Shown here: positions 1-5,368 of the stretch, in pieces
Position numbering within the stretch: the stretch's first letter is position 1
Layout of the letters: the number at the start of each line of letters is the position of its first letter
From: CAYJFX01 sp964370315
GTDB taxonomy: Bacteria > Spirochaetota > Spirochaetia > Treponematales > Treponemataceae
NCBI GenBank assembly: GCA_964370315.1
Contig: CAYJIS010000076.1
Location: forward strand, 1-5,368
Direction of reading: 5' to 3'
Length of the DNA: 5,368 bases
Notes under the pieces: model-generated
Told to the model about the DNA's origin: nothing
What the model saw: only the letters and a program-made list of their open reading frames with translations
Databases searched by the model: none
Position numbers and translations under genes: made by a program

Positions 1-1
1 C

Positions 2-373
2 CCCGCCCCCCACCAGATACGAAATTTTCCTACAAGCTCTGCTACTGCTGCATATCACACTCACTATGAAGACATACGCACCTACATGAACATTGAAGAC
101 TTCTCACGCCTTGATGCCATGATTGCTGTGCGCATGAGAGCAACAGGCCACAGCGCCCAAGCCGTCATGGACGCCATAGCAGAATGCGCACCTGCCATTA
201 GAACAAAAGAAGGCCGTAATTGGCAACAATACGCTGAGCGCACAGCAAATTACGCCTTTGGCGTAGCTGGGGATATAGCTCTACAGCGATATGGAAAATA
301 TCAAGAACATTGGCAGAGAATAGAGCAAGGACAAGAGGCACAACGCACAAAAAGCCTTGCAAGATTACGATAA
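2..373 (+). CDS. Relaxase / RepB-like primase protein, C-terminal part (5' partial)
   Basis: The reading frame is open from the left edge of the window (codon 1 at position 2) to TAA at 371-373, giving 123 visible residues; the ATG at 86 is only an internal methionine. After a Pro/Ser/Ala-rich linker comes a helical module with the pattern DAMIAVRMRATGHS, then ECAPAIR, then EGRNWQQYAERTANYAFG, and a charged Gln/Arg-rich tail. From memory of the family, this arrangement matches the PriCT-like end of relaxases fused to RepB-type primase domains (often annotated LPD7 or relaxase/mobilization nuclease), which nick and transfer plasmid or ICE DNA. The catalytic parts lie outside the window, so activity cannot be judged. 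Its base composition is visibly richer in G+C than the genes downstream, which suggests it belongs to the element backbone and that the rest is cargo. The frame is also open for 47 codons after the TAA, to 515-517, but nothing recognisable is encoded there. Confidence 0.75.
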   Translation, partial: PAPHQIRNFPTSSATAAYHTHYEDIRTYMNIEDFSRLDAMIAVRMRATGHSAQAVMDAIAECAPAIRTKEGRNWQQYAERTANYAFGVAGDIALQRYGKYQEHWQRIEQGQEAQRTKSLARLR

Positions 374-469
374 GTAAGCAGTGGTTTGCTAATCAGTGGC
401 ACAACGCTATATAACCTTCAAGTTCTACATCGGCATGGGAACACGCAAAAGTTTTACCGAAATTCGATG

Positions 470-498
470 TTGACTTATACAGGCAATGGAGCAAGAAT
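470..498 (+). promoter_or_regulatory. Weak candidate promoter for the cargo operon
   Basis: TTGACT at 470-475 is a good -35 match. At 17 nt spacing the -10 position reads AAGAAT (493-498), a poor match to TATAAT. The location, about 80 nt upstream of the first cargo gene and after the relaxase stop, is suitable, but the rest of the 206-nt gap is AT-rich and offers other weak -10 candidates such as TTATAT at 531-536. This is a guess at position, not a firm call. Confidence 0.2.
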
Positions 499-500
499 AC

Positions 501-530
501 AAAATAAGCAAAATTAAGAATAATTAAGAC
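501..530 (+). repeat. Three 10-bp phased AT-rich direct repeats upstream of the operon
   Basis: The stretch reads as three consecutive imperfect decamers (AAAATAAGCA, AAATTAAGAA, TAATTAAGAC). AATTAAGA is exactly repeated at 512-519 and 522-529. The period is close to one helical turn, so the block could be intrinsically curved DNA or a tandem regulator site next to the operon promoter. In DNA this AT-rich the pattern may also be accidental. Confidence 0.35.
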
Positions 531-567
531 TTATATCAAGTTTTGAGCGGTTACATTTCTGAAGACG

Positions 568-574
568 TAGGAGA
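568..574 (+). promoter_or_regulatory. Strong ribosome binding site for the 580 start
   Basis: TAGGAGA contains AGGAG at 569-573, 6 nt before the ATG at 580. It is the best Shine-Dalgarno match among the starts in the window. It fixes 580 as the translation start of the large gene and marks where a new transcription or translation unit begins after the relaxase gene. Confidence 0.75.
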
Positions 575-579
575 AACTG

Positions 580-1224
580 ATGACATTTTTTACACCAGAA
601 CAAATGACTCAAAATATAACTAAAGAAACGTTGCCAGTTATCTTGTTTGATTTAATTTTGGCAACTACAAATAAATTTTCAGAATTTCGAATACCTACAT
701 CAAATTTAACTGGAAATTTTGGGTTTGACGGGATAATTGAAATTCCTGATGATGTAGAAGCATCATTAATTCCAACGGGAAAGCTTGTTTTTGAAATAAG
801 TATTCAAGAGGATGCAAAAGCTAAATGCGAAAAAGATTATAATAAAAGAACACAGGAAATGAAAGCATATTCTGTGCAAGATGTCACTTATATTTTTATT
901 ACTTCACAAATTTTTAATAATAAAGATAAATGGATTAATGAAAAAAAAGCATGTACAGATTTTCCATGGAAAGATTTACAGTGTTTTGCTCAAGCAGATT
1001 TGTATGCGTGGTTTCACTTATGCCCATCTGTTGCCATAAAATGGGGTGAGATTTGGGGCATAGACATTGATAGTCTTTATACTTTGAATAGTGTTTTGGA
1101 AAAATGGAGTGTAATATTTGAAAAGACTCTTAAACAAGATGCTTTTTTTTCTTTGGTTCGTGCCTTAAATTCTGAAGAAAATTCCGTCGGAAAACTATTA
1201 GATTTTTTCACAATGAAGATTTAA
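580..1224 (+). CDS. Divergent nuclease-like N-terminal domain of a large defence-type protein (5' part of a frameshifted gene)
   Basis: This 214-aa frame begins at ATG 580 behind a good Shine-Dalgarno. It resembles the N-terminal domain of large bacterial proteins that I recall as uncharacterised and defence-associated. Features in order are a helical start (residues 15-35), GFDG (48-51), a strand ending in FEIS (71-74), a basic DYNKRT helix start (86-91), a core strand YIFITS (104-109), KDKWINEKK (115-123) and a DLYAWFHLCPSV helix (140-151). D50 and E72 could be the acidic pair of a PD-(D/E)XK fold, but the usual ExK lysine is absent (E-I-S) and would have to be replaced by K80, K82 or K85; nuclease activity is therefore an inference. 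The last four residues (TMKI) look like an out-of-frame tail. A -1 shift at the T run at 1203-1208 continues the protein without a gap into the long frame that follows. If no shift occurs, the product is the nuclease-like domain alone. Confidence 0.7.
   Translation: MTFFTPEQMTQNITKETLPVILFDLILATTNKFSEFRIPTSNLTGNFGFDGIIEIPDDVEASLIPTGKLVFEISIQEDAKAKCEKDYNKRTQEMKAYSVQDVTYIFITSQIFNNKDKWINEKKACTDFPWKDLQCFAQADLYAWFHLCPSVAIKWGEIWGIDIDSLYTLNSVLEKWSVIFEKTLKQDAFFSLVRALNSEENSVGKLLDFFTMKI
1203..1209 (+). other. Candidate -1 frameshift site, slippery heptamer T TTT TTC
   Basis: In the upstream frame the codons are gaT TTT TTC, an X XXY YYZ heptamer that allows both tRNAs to re-pair after slipping back one base. 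The downstream frame has a stop at 1173-1175 and the upstream frame stops at 1222-1224, so the switch must fall between them; this T6 run is the only good slippery sequence there. After the shift the protein reads KLLDFF then HNEDLKFVITASS and runs on for 1065 codons. A mutation that removed one T from an original T7, or an assembly error, would leave exactly the same sequence. Confidence 0.6.
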
Positions 1225-1238
1225 AATTTGTCATTACC

Positions 1239-1258
1239 GCTTCCAGTGTTGAGGAAGC
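1239..1258 (+). other. 6-bp hairpin 29 nt downstream of the slippery site
   Basis: GCTTCC (1239-1244) and GGAAGC (1253-1258) are perfectly complementary around an 8-nt loop. It could act as a frameshift-stimulating structure, but it starts 29 nt after the heptamer, farther than the usual 5-9 nt spacing, and the stem is short. No pseudoknot partner was identified. It could also hide the weak AGGA (1252-1255) preceding the GTG at 1269. Confidence 0.3.
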
Positions 1259-1268
1259 ACGCCTATAT

Positions 1269-4200
1269 GTGGCATCAGTCCTAGATAAACATAAAAAGCA
1301 ATCCTCGTCCAAATTCAAAGATGAGTTTTTTTTAAATAAGGTCATATGTATTGAGAAAACAGAAATTTTTCAAACACTACCACTTAAACAATATGCAGGT
1401 TTGATTTTCCTAACGTCACTACAGAATGCTGATTTTATATCAAAAGCTCAAAAAAATGGAATAAAGATAATTCAGGTACGAAAACATCTCTACACACGCG
1501 AGAATGCAAACATAGAGCTTCCGATAAGGATAAATCACGACTCTTTTTTTAGAGTGTTGCAAAAAAATAATATGAACACGGAAAATATCCGAGACCTAGC
1601 TCATAAGAGTGGTAGAAATATTACAACTCTGCGGTCTATCATAGCACATGAGCCCCTGCCATGGACAGAAGCAGTTTCTCCTGCATTGTTAACTGCCTTA
1701 TTGGTAGGAGGTTGGAGCTCTGAGAAAGAAGATGACAAAAAAATTCTATGCACTTTATCTGGGAGTAGTGACTATGCATCTTTTACTCAAGAACTTGTAC
1801 AATATTTGAACAAAGAAAATTCTCCTATCCAACATGAAAAACCATACTACAGAAGTATTTCGTCATTTTCTGCCTTTCCAGCTCTAAAGCACTATATCAA
1901 TCAAGAATTCCTAGATAAATATAAAAATGTATGTATAGACATTTTAACCAAAGATGACCAAATCAAAAATTTACCCTACAACGAGCAACCTTTTGCAGCA
2001 CTAAAAAATATTGAAAACGACTTTTCCCCTTTACTACGGAGGTCTATAGCGGACTCTCTTATTCATTTGTCATTGCTTTATGAAGATGAAAAATATGTAA
2101 TTGATAATATTATTACATCTATTTGCGAAGGAGATATTGTACGTTGGAAATCAATTTCGCCATACATTCTTGAATTAGCAGAAGCTTCGCCTTCTGCTTA
2201 TCTTAATATGCTTGAGAATTTCATACAAACTCAAAAAAATGAACTGAAAAGTTTAGTCAATTCCACTCACAGCACACTCGAAAGTTATGGTGACTATACA
2301 TCAATCCTTTTCTCCCTAGAGTTGCTTGCATGGGATGAGGAGTATCTAGAACAAATTACAAAGATATTGTTAGAACTTATTTCTATATGGGATAACATTC
2401 CAAGTAATGTGATGAACACCCCATTATCTGTTTTAATTCAAATATATTGCATTTGGCATCCTCAGACGCAAGCCACTGTAATGAAAAGAAATGCAATTTT
2501 ACAACGTCTATTAAATAACTACCCTAATGAACGGAGTTTGCTACTCATTAAACTTTTACCGCAAGCTCATGGAGCGATGGTATCATCTGGAGTACTCCCG
2601 AAATGGAGATGGAATAATAAAAATATAAACGAACGTACAATTATGTATGAACAATGTGAAATGGCATTAAATAAAATTTGTGAACTTTCACTTAAATATT
2701 GCCATGAAAATATTGATTTAATAATGAAGCTTATTACAATATCTTGCAGTTCTCAAATGTCTACACAAAATATAAAATTATTTCAAAATAAGCTTGAAAG
2801 TTTAATTTTAACTGAAGACGACAAGTATATACTTTGGAAAAAATTAAGATATTTTTTAATAAACAAATTAAGATATAATAATCAGTCATGTGATACAAAG
2901 TTTTTAGATTATTTTATACAAAAATACAATAAACTTGAACCATATGATATATATAAAAAATATGTACATTATTTTACTGATCCGTTCAACTGCATGGAGG
3001 TTGCTGAGCACGAAGAATTTCAGCATAATATTGATGACAAAATAATTGCTAAGCAAAAAGAAGCGATAGAAAGTATATTTTCTAGCAAAAAGAACAATGG
3101 CATCATTGAATTTATATCTTTTTTATCTGAACCTGAAAATATGGAGAATTTATACAATGCTAATAAGGCTGTAACGCATATTTTTACTTATCTTTTTTCT
3201 ATTGGGCTTGATGCAAGCGAATTTGACGATTTGCTACTTGAAATGTCATCTTCAAACTCAATACCACATTCATTTAAACTAATCCTCTGCGAAAAATATA
3301 CTCAGGCATATTTAGGCTCAGATTTCATCTATAATATTAAATTTGTGGAAAAATTCGGCGTAAATTTTGTTAACTACTACTTACTGACTTTACCTTTTTC
3401 TTTAGAATTATTTGTTTTTTTAAGCTCAGCAGACGAATCGATAGAAGAATATTATTGGAGAAATATATCTGAACAAAAACTAGTTGAAACAATATACAGA
3501 AAAGAAGTACTTCAAAAACTCATAGTATTTGGAAACTTTTCTGTATCTAGTCGCCTAATTGCCATTTTTTACAAAAACATAGTTGACTTTGAGCTTATTT
3601 CTAAAACTCTGGAAGGATTACTTGCTACAACAAATTTTTACTACTTAAAGCACGATATAGAAATTCTCTTTGAAAGAGTAGTCTGTACTGAAGAAGAGCA
3701 TGAAAAAATGATGATTTTAGAGTGGCAATTTTTTCAGATATTAAAAAACAAATCAAAACGAATATATAAAGAAATGGCACGTAATCCTCGTTATTTTATG
3801 ATGTTCGTTTCTTATGCATTTAAACCAACCAAGTCAGAAGCCATTGAAATCACGCAAGAAGCTTCAAGACAGGCTTACGACATACTCAAAGCTACCGCAC
3901 TTAACAGCGGACCTTTACTTAACGCTTTTAGAGATGATAGCGGAACATTGAATTTTGAAACACTTTTTGACTGGTTTTCTTCCGTTAGGGATATTGCAAG
4001 TAAGCAAGGATATGAAGAACTTGCTCTAGCTATAGCAAGTGAGCACCTTGCGTATTCTGGCAAAATAGGCGGCGTTAATACATTATGGAACGATGATAGC
4101 AATGCAATCTTTACTCAAGAAAATGAAATTTTTCCAGAGAAAGCGATAAGAGAACTTTTAAATAATGATAATTTTCAAGATATTCATGATGCTTATATAA

Positions 4201-4406
4201 CAAGCTTTTTAAATCGTTTTAACTCATGGAGTGGGAGCGGCGTAAATCACTACAATAGTATAAAAACTATTGTAGAGGTCAATCTATCGAAAATTTCTCC
4301 TGAATATGATTTGCTTTGTGATATGTTTAAAAAACTTTTGAAAATGATTGATGAGTATATCATATGGCATAAAAATCGTGACAAACATGAAGATATGGGT
4401 GTGTAG
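1269..4406 (+). CDS. Large helical-repeat protein, C-terminal bulk of the frameshifted gene; candidate defence sensor/scaffold
   Basis: This 1045-aa frame begins formally at GTG 1269, but the frame is open back to 1176 and residues encoded from 1209 are continuous with the preceding nuclease-like domain. The whole protein would be about 1275 aa. GTG 1269 has only a weak AGGA 13 nt upstream, so independent initiation is doubtful. Residues 43-70 (AGLIFLTS, then NGIKIIQV) and 110-126 (LAHKSGRNITTLRSI) resemble the core and the winged-helix entry of STAND-type NTPases, yet no Walker A motif is seen in either frame. From about 200 on the protein is nearly all helix with scattered conserved-looking patches: IWHPQT (395-400), LPKWRW (443-448), and ARNPRYF (837-843) leading into a C-terminal helical block. 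I recall the same patches in long uncharacterised bacterial proteins, but I cannot name a Pfam family. There is no signal peptide or clear membrane segment, so a cytoplasmic protein is likely. The next gene starts 2 nt after its stop. Confidence 0.7.
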   Translation: MASVLDKHKKQSSSKFKDEFFLNKVICIEKTEIFQTLPLKQYAGLIFLTSLQNADFISKAQKNGIKIIQVRKHLYTRENANIELPIRINHDSFFRVLQKNNMNTENIRDLAHKSGRNITTLRSIIAHEPLPWTEAVSPALLTALLVGGWSSEKEDDKKILCTLSGSSDYASFTQELVQYLNKENSPIQHEKPYYRSISSFSAFPALKHYINQEFLDKYKNVCIDILTKDDQIKNLPYNEQPFAALKNIENDFSPLLRRSIADSLIHLSLLYEDEKYVIDNIITSICEGDIVRWKSISPYILELAEASPSAYLNMLENFIQTQKNELKSLVNSTHSTLESYGDYTSILFSLELLAWDEEYLEQITKILLELISIWDNIPSNVMNTPLSVLIQIYCIWHPQTQATVMKRNAILQRLLNNYPNERSLLLIKLLPQAHGAMVSSGVLPKWRWNNKNINERTIMYEQCEMALNKICELSLKYCHENIDLIMKLITISCSSQMSTQNIKLFQNKLESLILTEDDKYILWKKLRYFLINKLRYNNQSCDTKFLDYFIQKYNKLEPYDIYKKYVHYFTDPFNCMEVAEHEEFQHNIDDKIIAKQKEAIESIFSSKKNNGIIEFISFLSEPENMENLYNANKAVTHIFTYLFSIGLDASEFDDLLLEMSSSNSIPHSFKLILCEKYTQAYLGSDFIYNIKFVEKFGVNFVNYYLLTLPFSLELFVFLSSADESIEEYYWRNISEQKLVETIYRKEVLQKLIVFGNFSVSSRLIAIFYKNIVDFELISKTLEGLLATTNFYYLKHDIEILFERVVCTEEEHEKMMILEWQFFQILKNKSKRIYKEMARNPRYFMMFVSYAFKPTKSEAIEITQEASRQAYDILKATALNSGPLLNAFRDDSGTLNFETLFDWFSSVRDIASKQGYEELALAIASEHLAYSGKIGGVNTLWNDDSNAIFTQENEIFPEKAIRELLNNDNFQDIHDAYITSFLNRFNSWSGSGVNHYNSIKTIVEVNLSKISPEYDLLCDMFKKLLKMIDEYIIWHKNRDKHEDMGV
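4250..4275 (+). repeat. Perfect 10-bp inverted repeat inside the large gene
   Basis: CTACAATAGT (4250-4259) and ACTATTGTAG (4266-4275) are exact reverse complements separated by a 6-nt loop, ATAAAA. It lies about 130 nt before the end of the large gene and has no T tract after it, so it does not look like an intrinsic terminator. It could be an mRNA stability or processing hairpin upstream of the small gene, or be incidental in AT-rich coding DNA. Confidence 0.55.
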
Positions 4407-4408
4407 AT

Positions 4409-4735
4409 ATGCGTAAATATTCGTATTTTGATTGCCCACTAACAAACGTTCCAAGTGAAGAAAGTTTACTTTCAATTATCCATGACGGACAAACAATTCC
4501 TAATGATGAACGAAGACGTCTATTTTTATGTCATCTCAGATTGATGTGCTTAGATTTTCTTCAAAAAGACATTACAGGAACTGCAAATAATTTGCTCATT
4601 ATGATTGAAAACGAGGTTAGACCATATTGCAGTAATGAAGAATCTAAAATATTTAACCACTTAAAAAGCTACTTGAATCAAGTTGAATGTGAAGCTAGTG
4701 ATTTATTTGATAGGCCTGATGCTGCATTTTTTTAA
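4409..4735 (+). CDS. Small helical protein of unknown function, possibly prematurely stopped
   Basis: This 108-aa protein starts at ATG 4409, 2 nt after the stop of the large gene, with no strong Shine-Dalgarno (only GGG at 4397-4399); translation is probably coupled to the upstream gene. I do not recognise the family. It begins RKYSYFDCPLT, followed by mainly amphipathic helices: an ERRRLFLCHLRLMCLDFL helix (residues 35-52), TANNLLIMIENEV (58-70) and a helix around 78-95, and ends DRPDAAFF. Five cysteines are scattered without a metal-binding pattern. No signal peptide or membrane span is evident. The TAA at 4733-4735 directly follows a run of seven T, and the same frame stays open for 57 more codons up to the next gene. 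The original product may therefore have been about 166 aa. The tight spacing implies that it works with the large protein, for example as a partner or regulator, but that is inference. Confidence 0.65.
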   Translation: MRKYSYFDCPLTNVPSEESLLSIIHDGQTIPNDERRRLFLCHLRLMCLDFLQKDITGTANNLLIMIENEVRPYCSNEESKIFNHLKSYLNQVECEASDLFDRPDAAFF

Positions 4736-4909
4736 AATTTAATATATTTTTCTCTCAAGAAATTGCTCGAAAATATAGAGGCTGTACGGTTCACTAGTAA
4801 AATACATAAAAATGATAACAACAATTGTGTCATTAAAACTCACACATCTTGTATCAGCTCTGGTGATATAAAAAATTTATCATCTCTTGATGTTGAAGTT
4901 TTTTTATGA
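4736..4909 (+). pseudogene. In-frame continuation after the TAA of the small gene, no strong start of its own
   Basis: In the same frame as the preceding 108-aa gene, 57 sense codons follow its stop and end at TGA 4907-4909, which overlaps the next ATG as ATGA, the classic layout of coupled operon genes. The translation looks protein-like, with LKKLLENIEAVRF and a final block reading SCISSGDIKNLSSLDVEVFL. There is no ATG or GTG in frame; the only usual start codon is TTG at 4763 (48 aa) with a poor ribosome site. The simplest reading is the C-terminal third of the preceding gene, cut off by a nonsense change or by homopolymer trouble at the T7 run at 4727-4733. Against this, a 57-codon open stretch can arise by chance in AT-rich DNA. 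In a shifted frame, 4732-4794 is also open and could replace the first part, but it would need two indels. Confidence 0.45.
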
Positions 4910-5334
4910 CATTTACTAGTATCCTGAACAGATTAACCAATCAACTATCTATAGAAAAATATTTTATAGATAGAACTTGGACATCAAGAACGGAACACTT
5001 ATCTGAAGATGAGTCTACGGATCGTTTTGTTTCATACCTTAAAACTCATATCTTTTCACTAATACCTAATACGAAAATAAAAATAAATACTCGACGAGGC
5101 TGTCTCGATGGGGTTTGCGATATTTTGATTACAGCCCCGAATGGAGGATTGATCCCAATTGAAGCAAAAAACAGCAAAAATCCTGAGGTTTGGACACATT
5201 TAAAACGCCAATTAATTGATACATACATGCAAGAAACTAATCAATTCGGTATATTTTTAATATACTGGCTTGGAAAAAGCACTTTAGCTAAGCCCCCTGA
5301 AAGCATTAAGAATAAACCTGTAAATGCTACTTAA
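4906..5334 (+). CDS. PD-(D/E)XK-type nuclease-domain protein, possibly C-terminally short
   Basis: This 142-aa protein starts at ATG 4906, preceded by GAAG (4895-4898) 7 nt upstream and overlapping the stop of the upstream open stretch. After a helical N-terminus with several acidic residues (E30, E34, D35, E36), the nuclease core is clear: GCLDGVCDILI with D72, a turn PNGG (78-81), then IPIEAK with E86 and K88, and the helix WTHLKRQLIDTYM (96-108), followed by the strand FGIFLIYWLG (114-123). D72...E86-x-K88 is the standard metal-binding triad of restriction-endonuclease-like DNA cleavage enzymes, and all three residues are intact. Homologous domains as I remember them continue well beyond the YWLG strand, whereas this one ends 19 residues later; it may be truncated or a short form. 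As the last gene of the operon it probably supplies the nucleic acid-cutting activity. The target (phage DNA, host DNA or RNA) cannot be read from the sequence. Confidence 0.7.
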   Translation: MTFTSILNRLTNQLSIEKYFIDRTWTSRTEHLSEDESTDRFVSYLKTHIFSLIPNTKIKINTRRGCLDGVCDILITAPNGGLIPIEAKNSKNPEVWTHLKRQLIDTYMQETNQFGIFLIYWLGKSTLAKPPESIKNKPVNAT

Positions 5335-5337
5335 AAA

Positions 5338-5365
5338 GTGAGCCACTTTGAGTGGTTTTGCTCAC
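5338..5365 (+). terminator. Nested hairpin after the nuclease gene, probable terminator
   Basis: Three bases after the TAA, CCACT (5343-5347) pairs with AGTGG (5351-5355) around a TTG loop and is followed by TTTT (5356-5359), the form of an intrinsic terminator with a short T tract. A second, outer pairing GTGAG (5338-5342) with CTCAC (5361-5365) encloses it. On the minus strand the same arms are followed by five T (the A run 5333-5337), so it could also terminate transcription entering from the right. Confidence 0.45.
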
Positions 5366-5368
5366 GAA

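Noticed and set aside
374..517. 47 open codons in frame after the relaxase stop
   Set aside because: There is no recognisable relaxase-like sequence or start with a ribosome site, and this length is unremarkable by chance. Readthrough is not supported.
1143..1150. T8 run as the site of the frame change
   Set aside because: The downstream frame contains a stop at 1173-1175, so a shift at this run would terminate at once. The change must occur after 1176.
3875..4102. 75-codon open frame on the minus strand
   Set aside because: It lies wholly inside the large plus-strand gene, has no ribosome site or recognisable motif, and looks like a shadow frame.
4284..4475. 63-codon open frame on the minus strand
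   Set aside because: It overlaps the end of the large gene and the start of the small gene antisense and has no recognisable protein features.
4812..4871. Tiny open frame starting at ATG 4812 (19 aa)
   Set aside because: It has no Shine-Dalgarno and is too short to support; the other open frame through this region has better context.
5046..5228. 60-codon open frame on the minus strand
   Set aside because: It is antisense to the well-supported PD-(D/E)XK core and its translation shows no motif.
1..5368. CRISPR array, tRNA, rRNA or insertion sequence
   Set aside because: No regularly spaced repeats, cloverleaf, rRNA-like stretch or transposase coding sequence was seen on either strand.

Overview
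The window looks like the cargo edge of a mobile element (conjugative or mobilizable plasmid, or ICE) in a Gram-negative bacterium. The left end (positions 2-373) is the 3' end of a gene resembling the C-terminal part of relaxase/RepB-like primase proteins. From about position 374 the DNA becomes clearly more AT-rich and carries three co-directional genes that look like one accessory operon, probably anti-phage or defence-type. The relaxase type is familiar from Desulfovibrionales and other Proteobacteria, but the sequence does not fix the host.

Layout: (1) 2-373, relaxase/primase C-terminus, truncated by the window edge. (2) 374-579, intergenic, with three roughly 10-bp phased AT-rich repeats, a weak promoter candidate and a good Shine-Dalgarno sequence (AGGAG, 569-573). 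(3) 580-4406, what appears to be one protein of about 1275 aa read in two frames. Frame 1 (580-1224, 214 aa) is a divergent nuclease-like domain. The next frame (open from 1176, first independent start GTG at 1269, ending 4406) is a very long, mostly helical protein. A perfect heptamer T TTT TTC (1203-1209) lies in the 46-nt stretch where both frames are open, so a -1 shift there joins them seamlessly. (4) 4409-4735, a 108-aa helical protein starting 2 nt after gene 3. Its TAA follows a T7 run, and the same frame then stays open to 4909, ending in an ATGA overlap with the next start. (5) 4906-5334, a 142-aa protein with a clear PD-(D/E)XK nuclease core (D72, E86-A-K88) that may lack its C-terminal end. 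(6) 5338-5365, a nested hairpin, probably the operon terminator.

Working model (inference): the big protein is a sensor/scaffold with an N-terminal nuclease-like domain, a P-loop-less NTPase-like segment and helical repeats, and the 142-aa protein is a second nuclease. The 108-aa protein (or 166 aa if the stop is bypassed or is an error) is an unknown partner. Two of the three genes are interrupted right at T homopolymers. This may reflect programmed frameshifting, phase variation, decay of a costly system, or homopolymer errors in the assembly. The sequence alone cannot decide between these.
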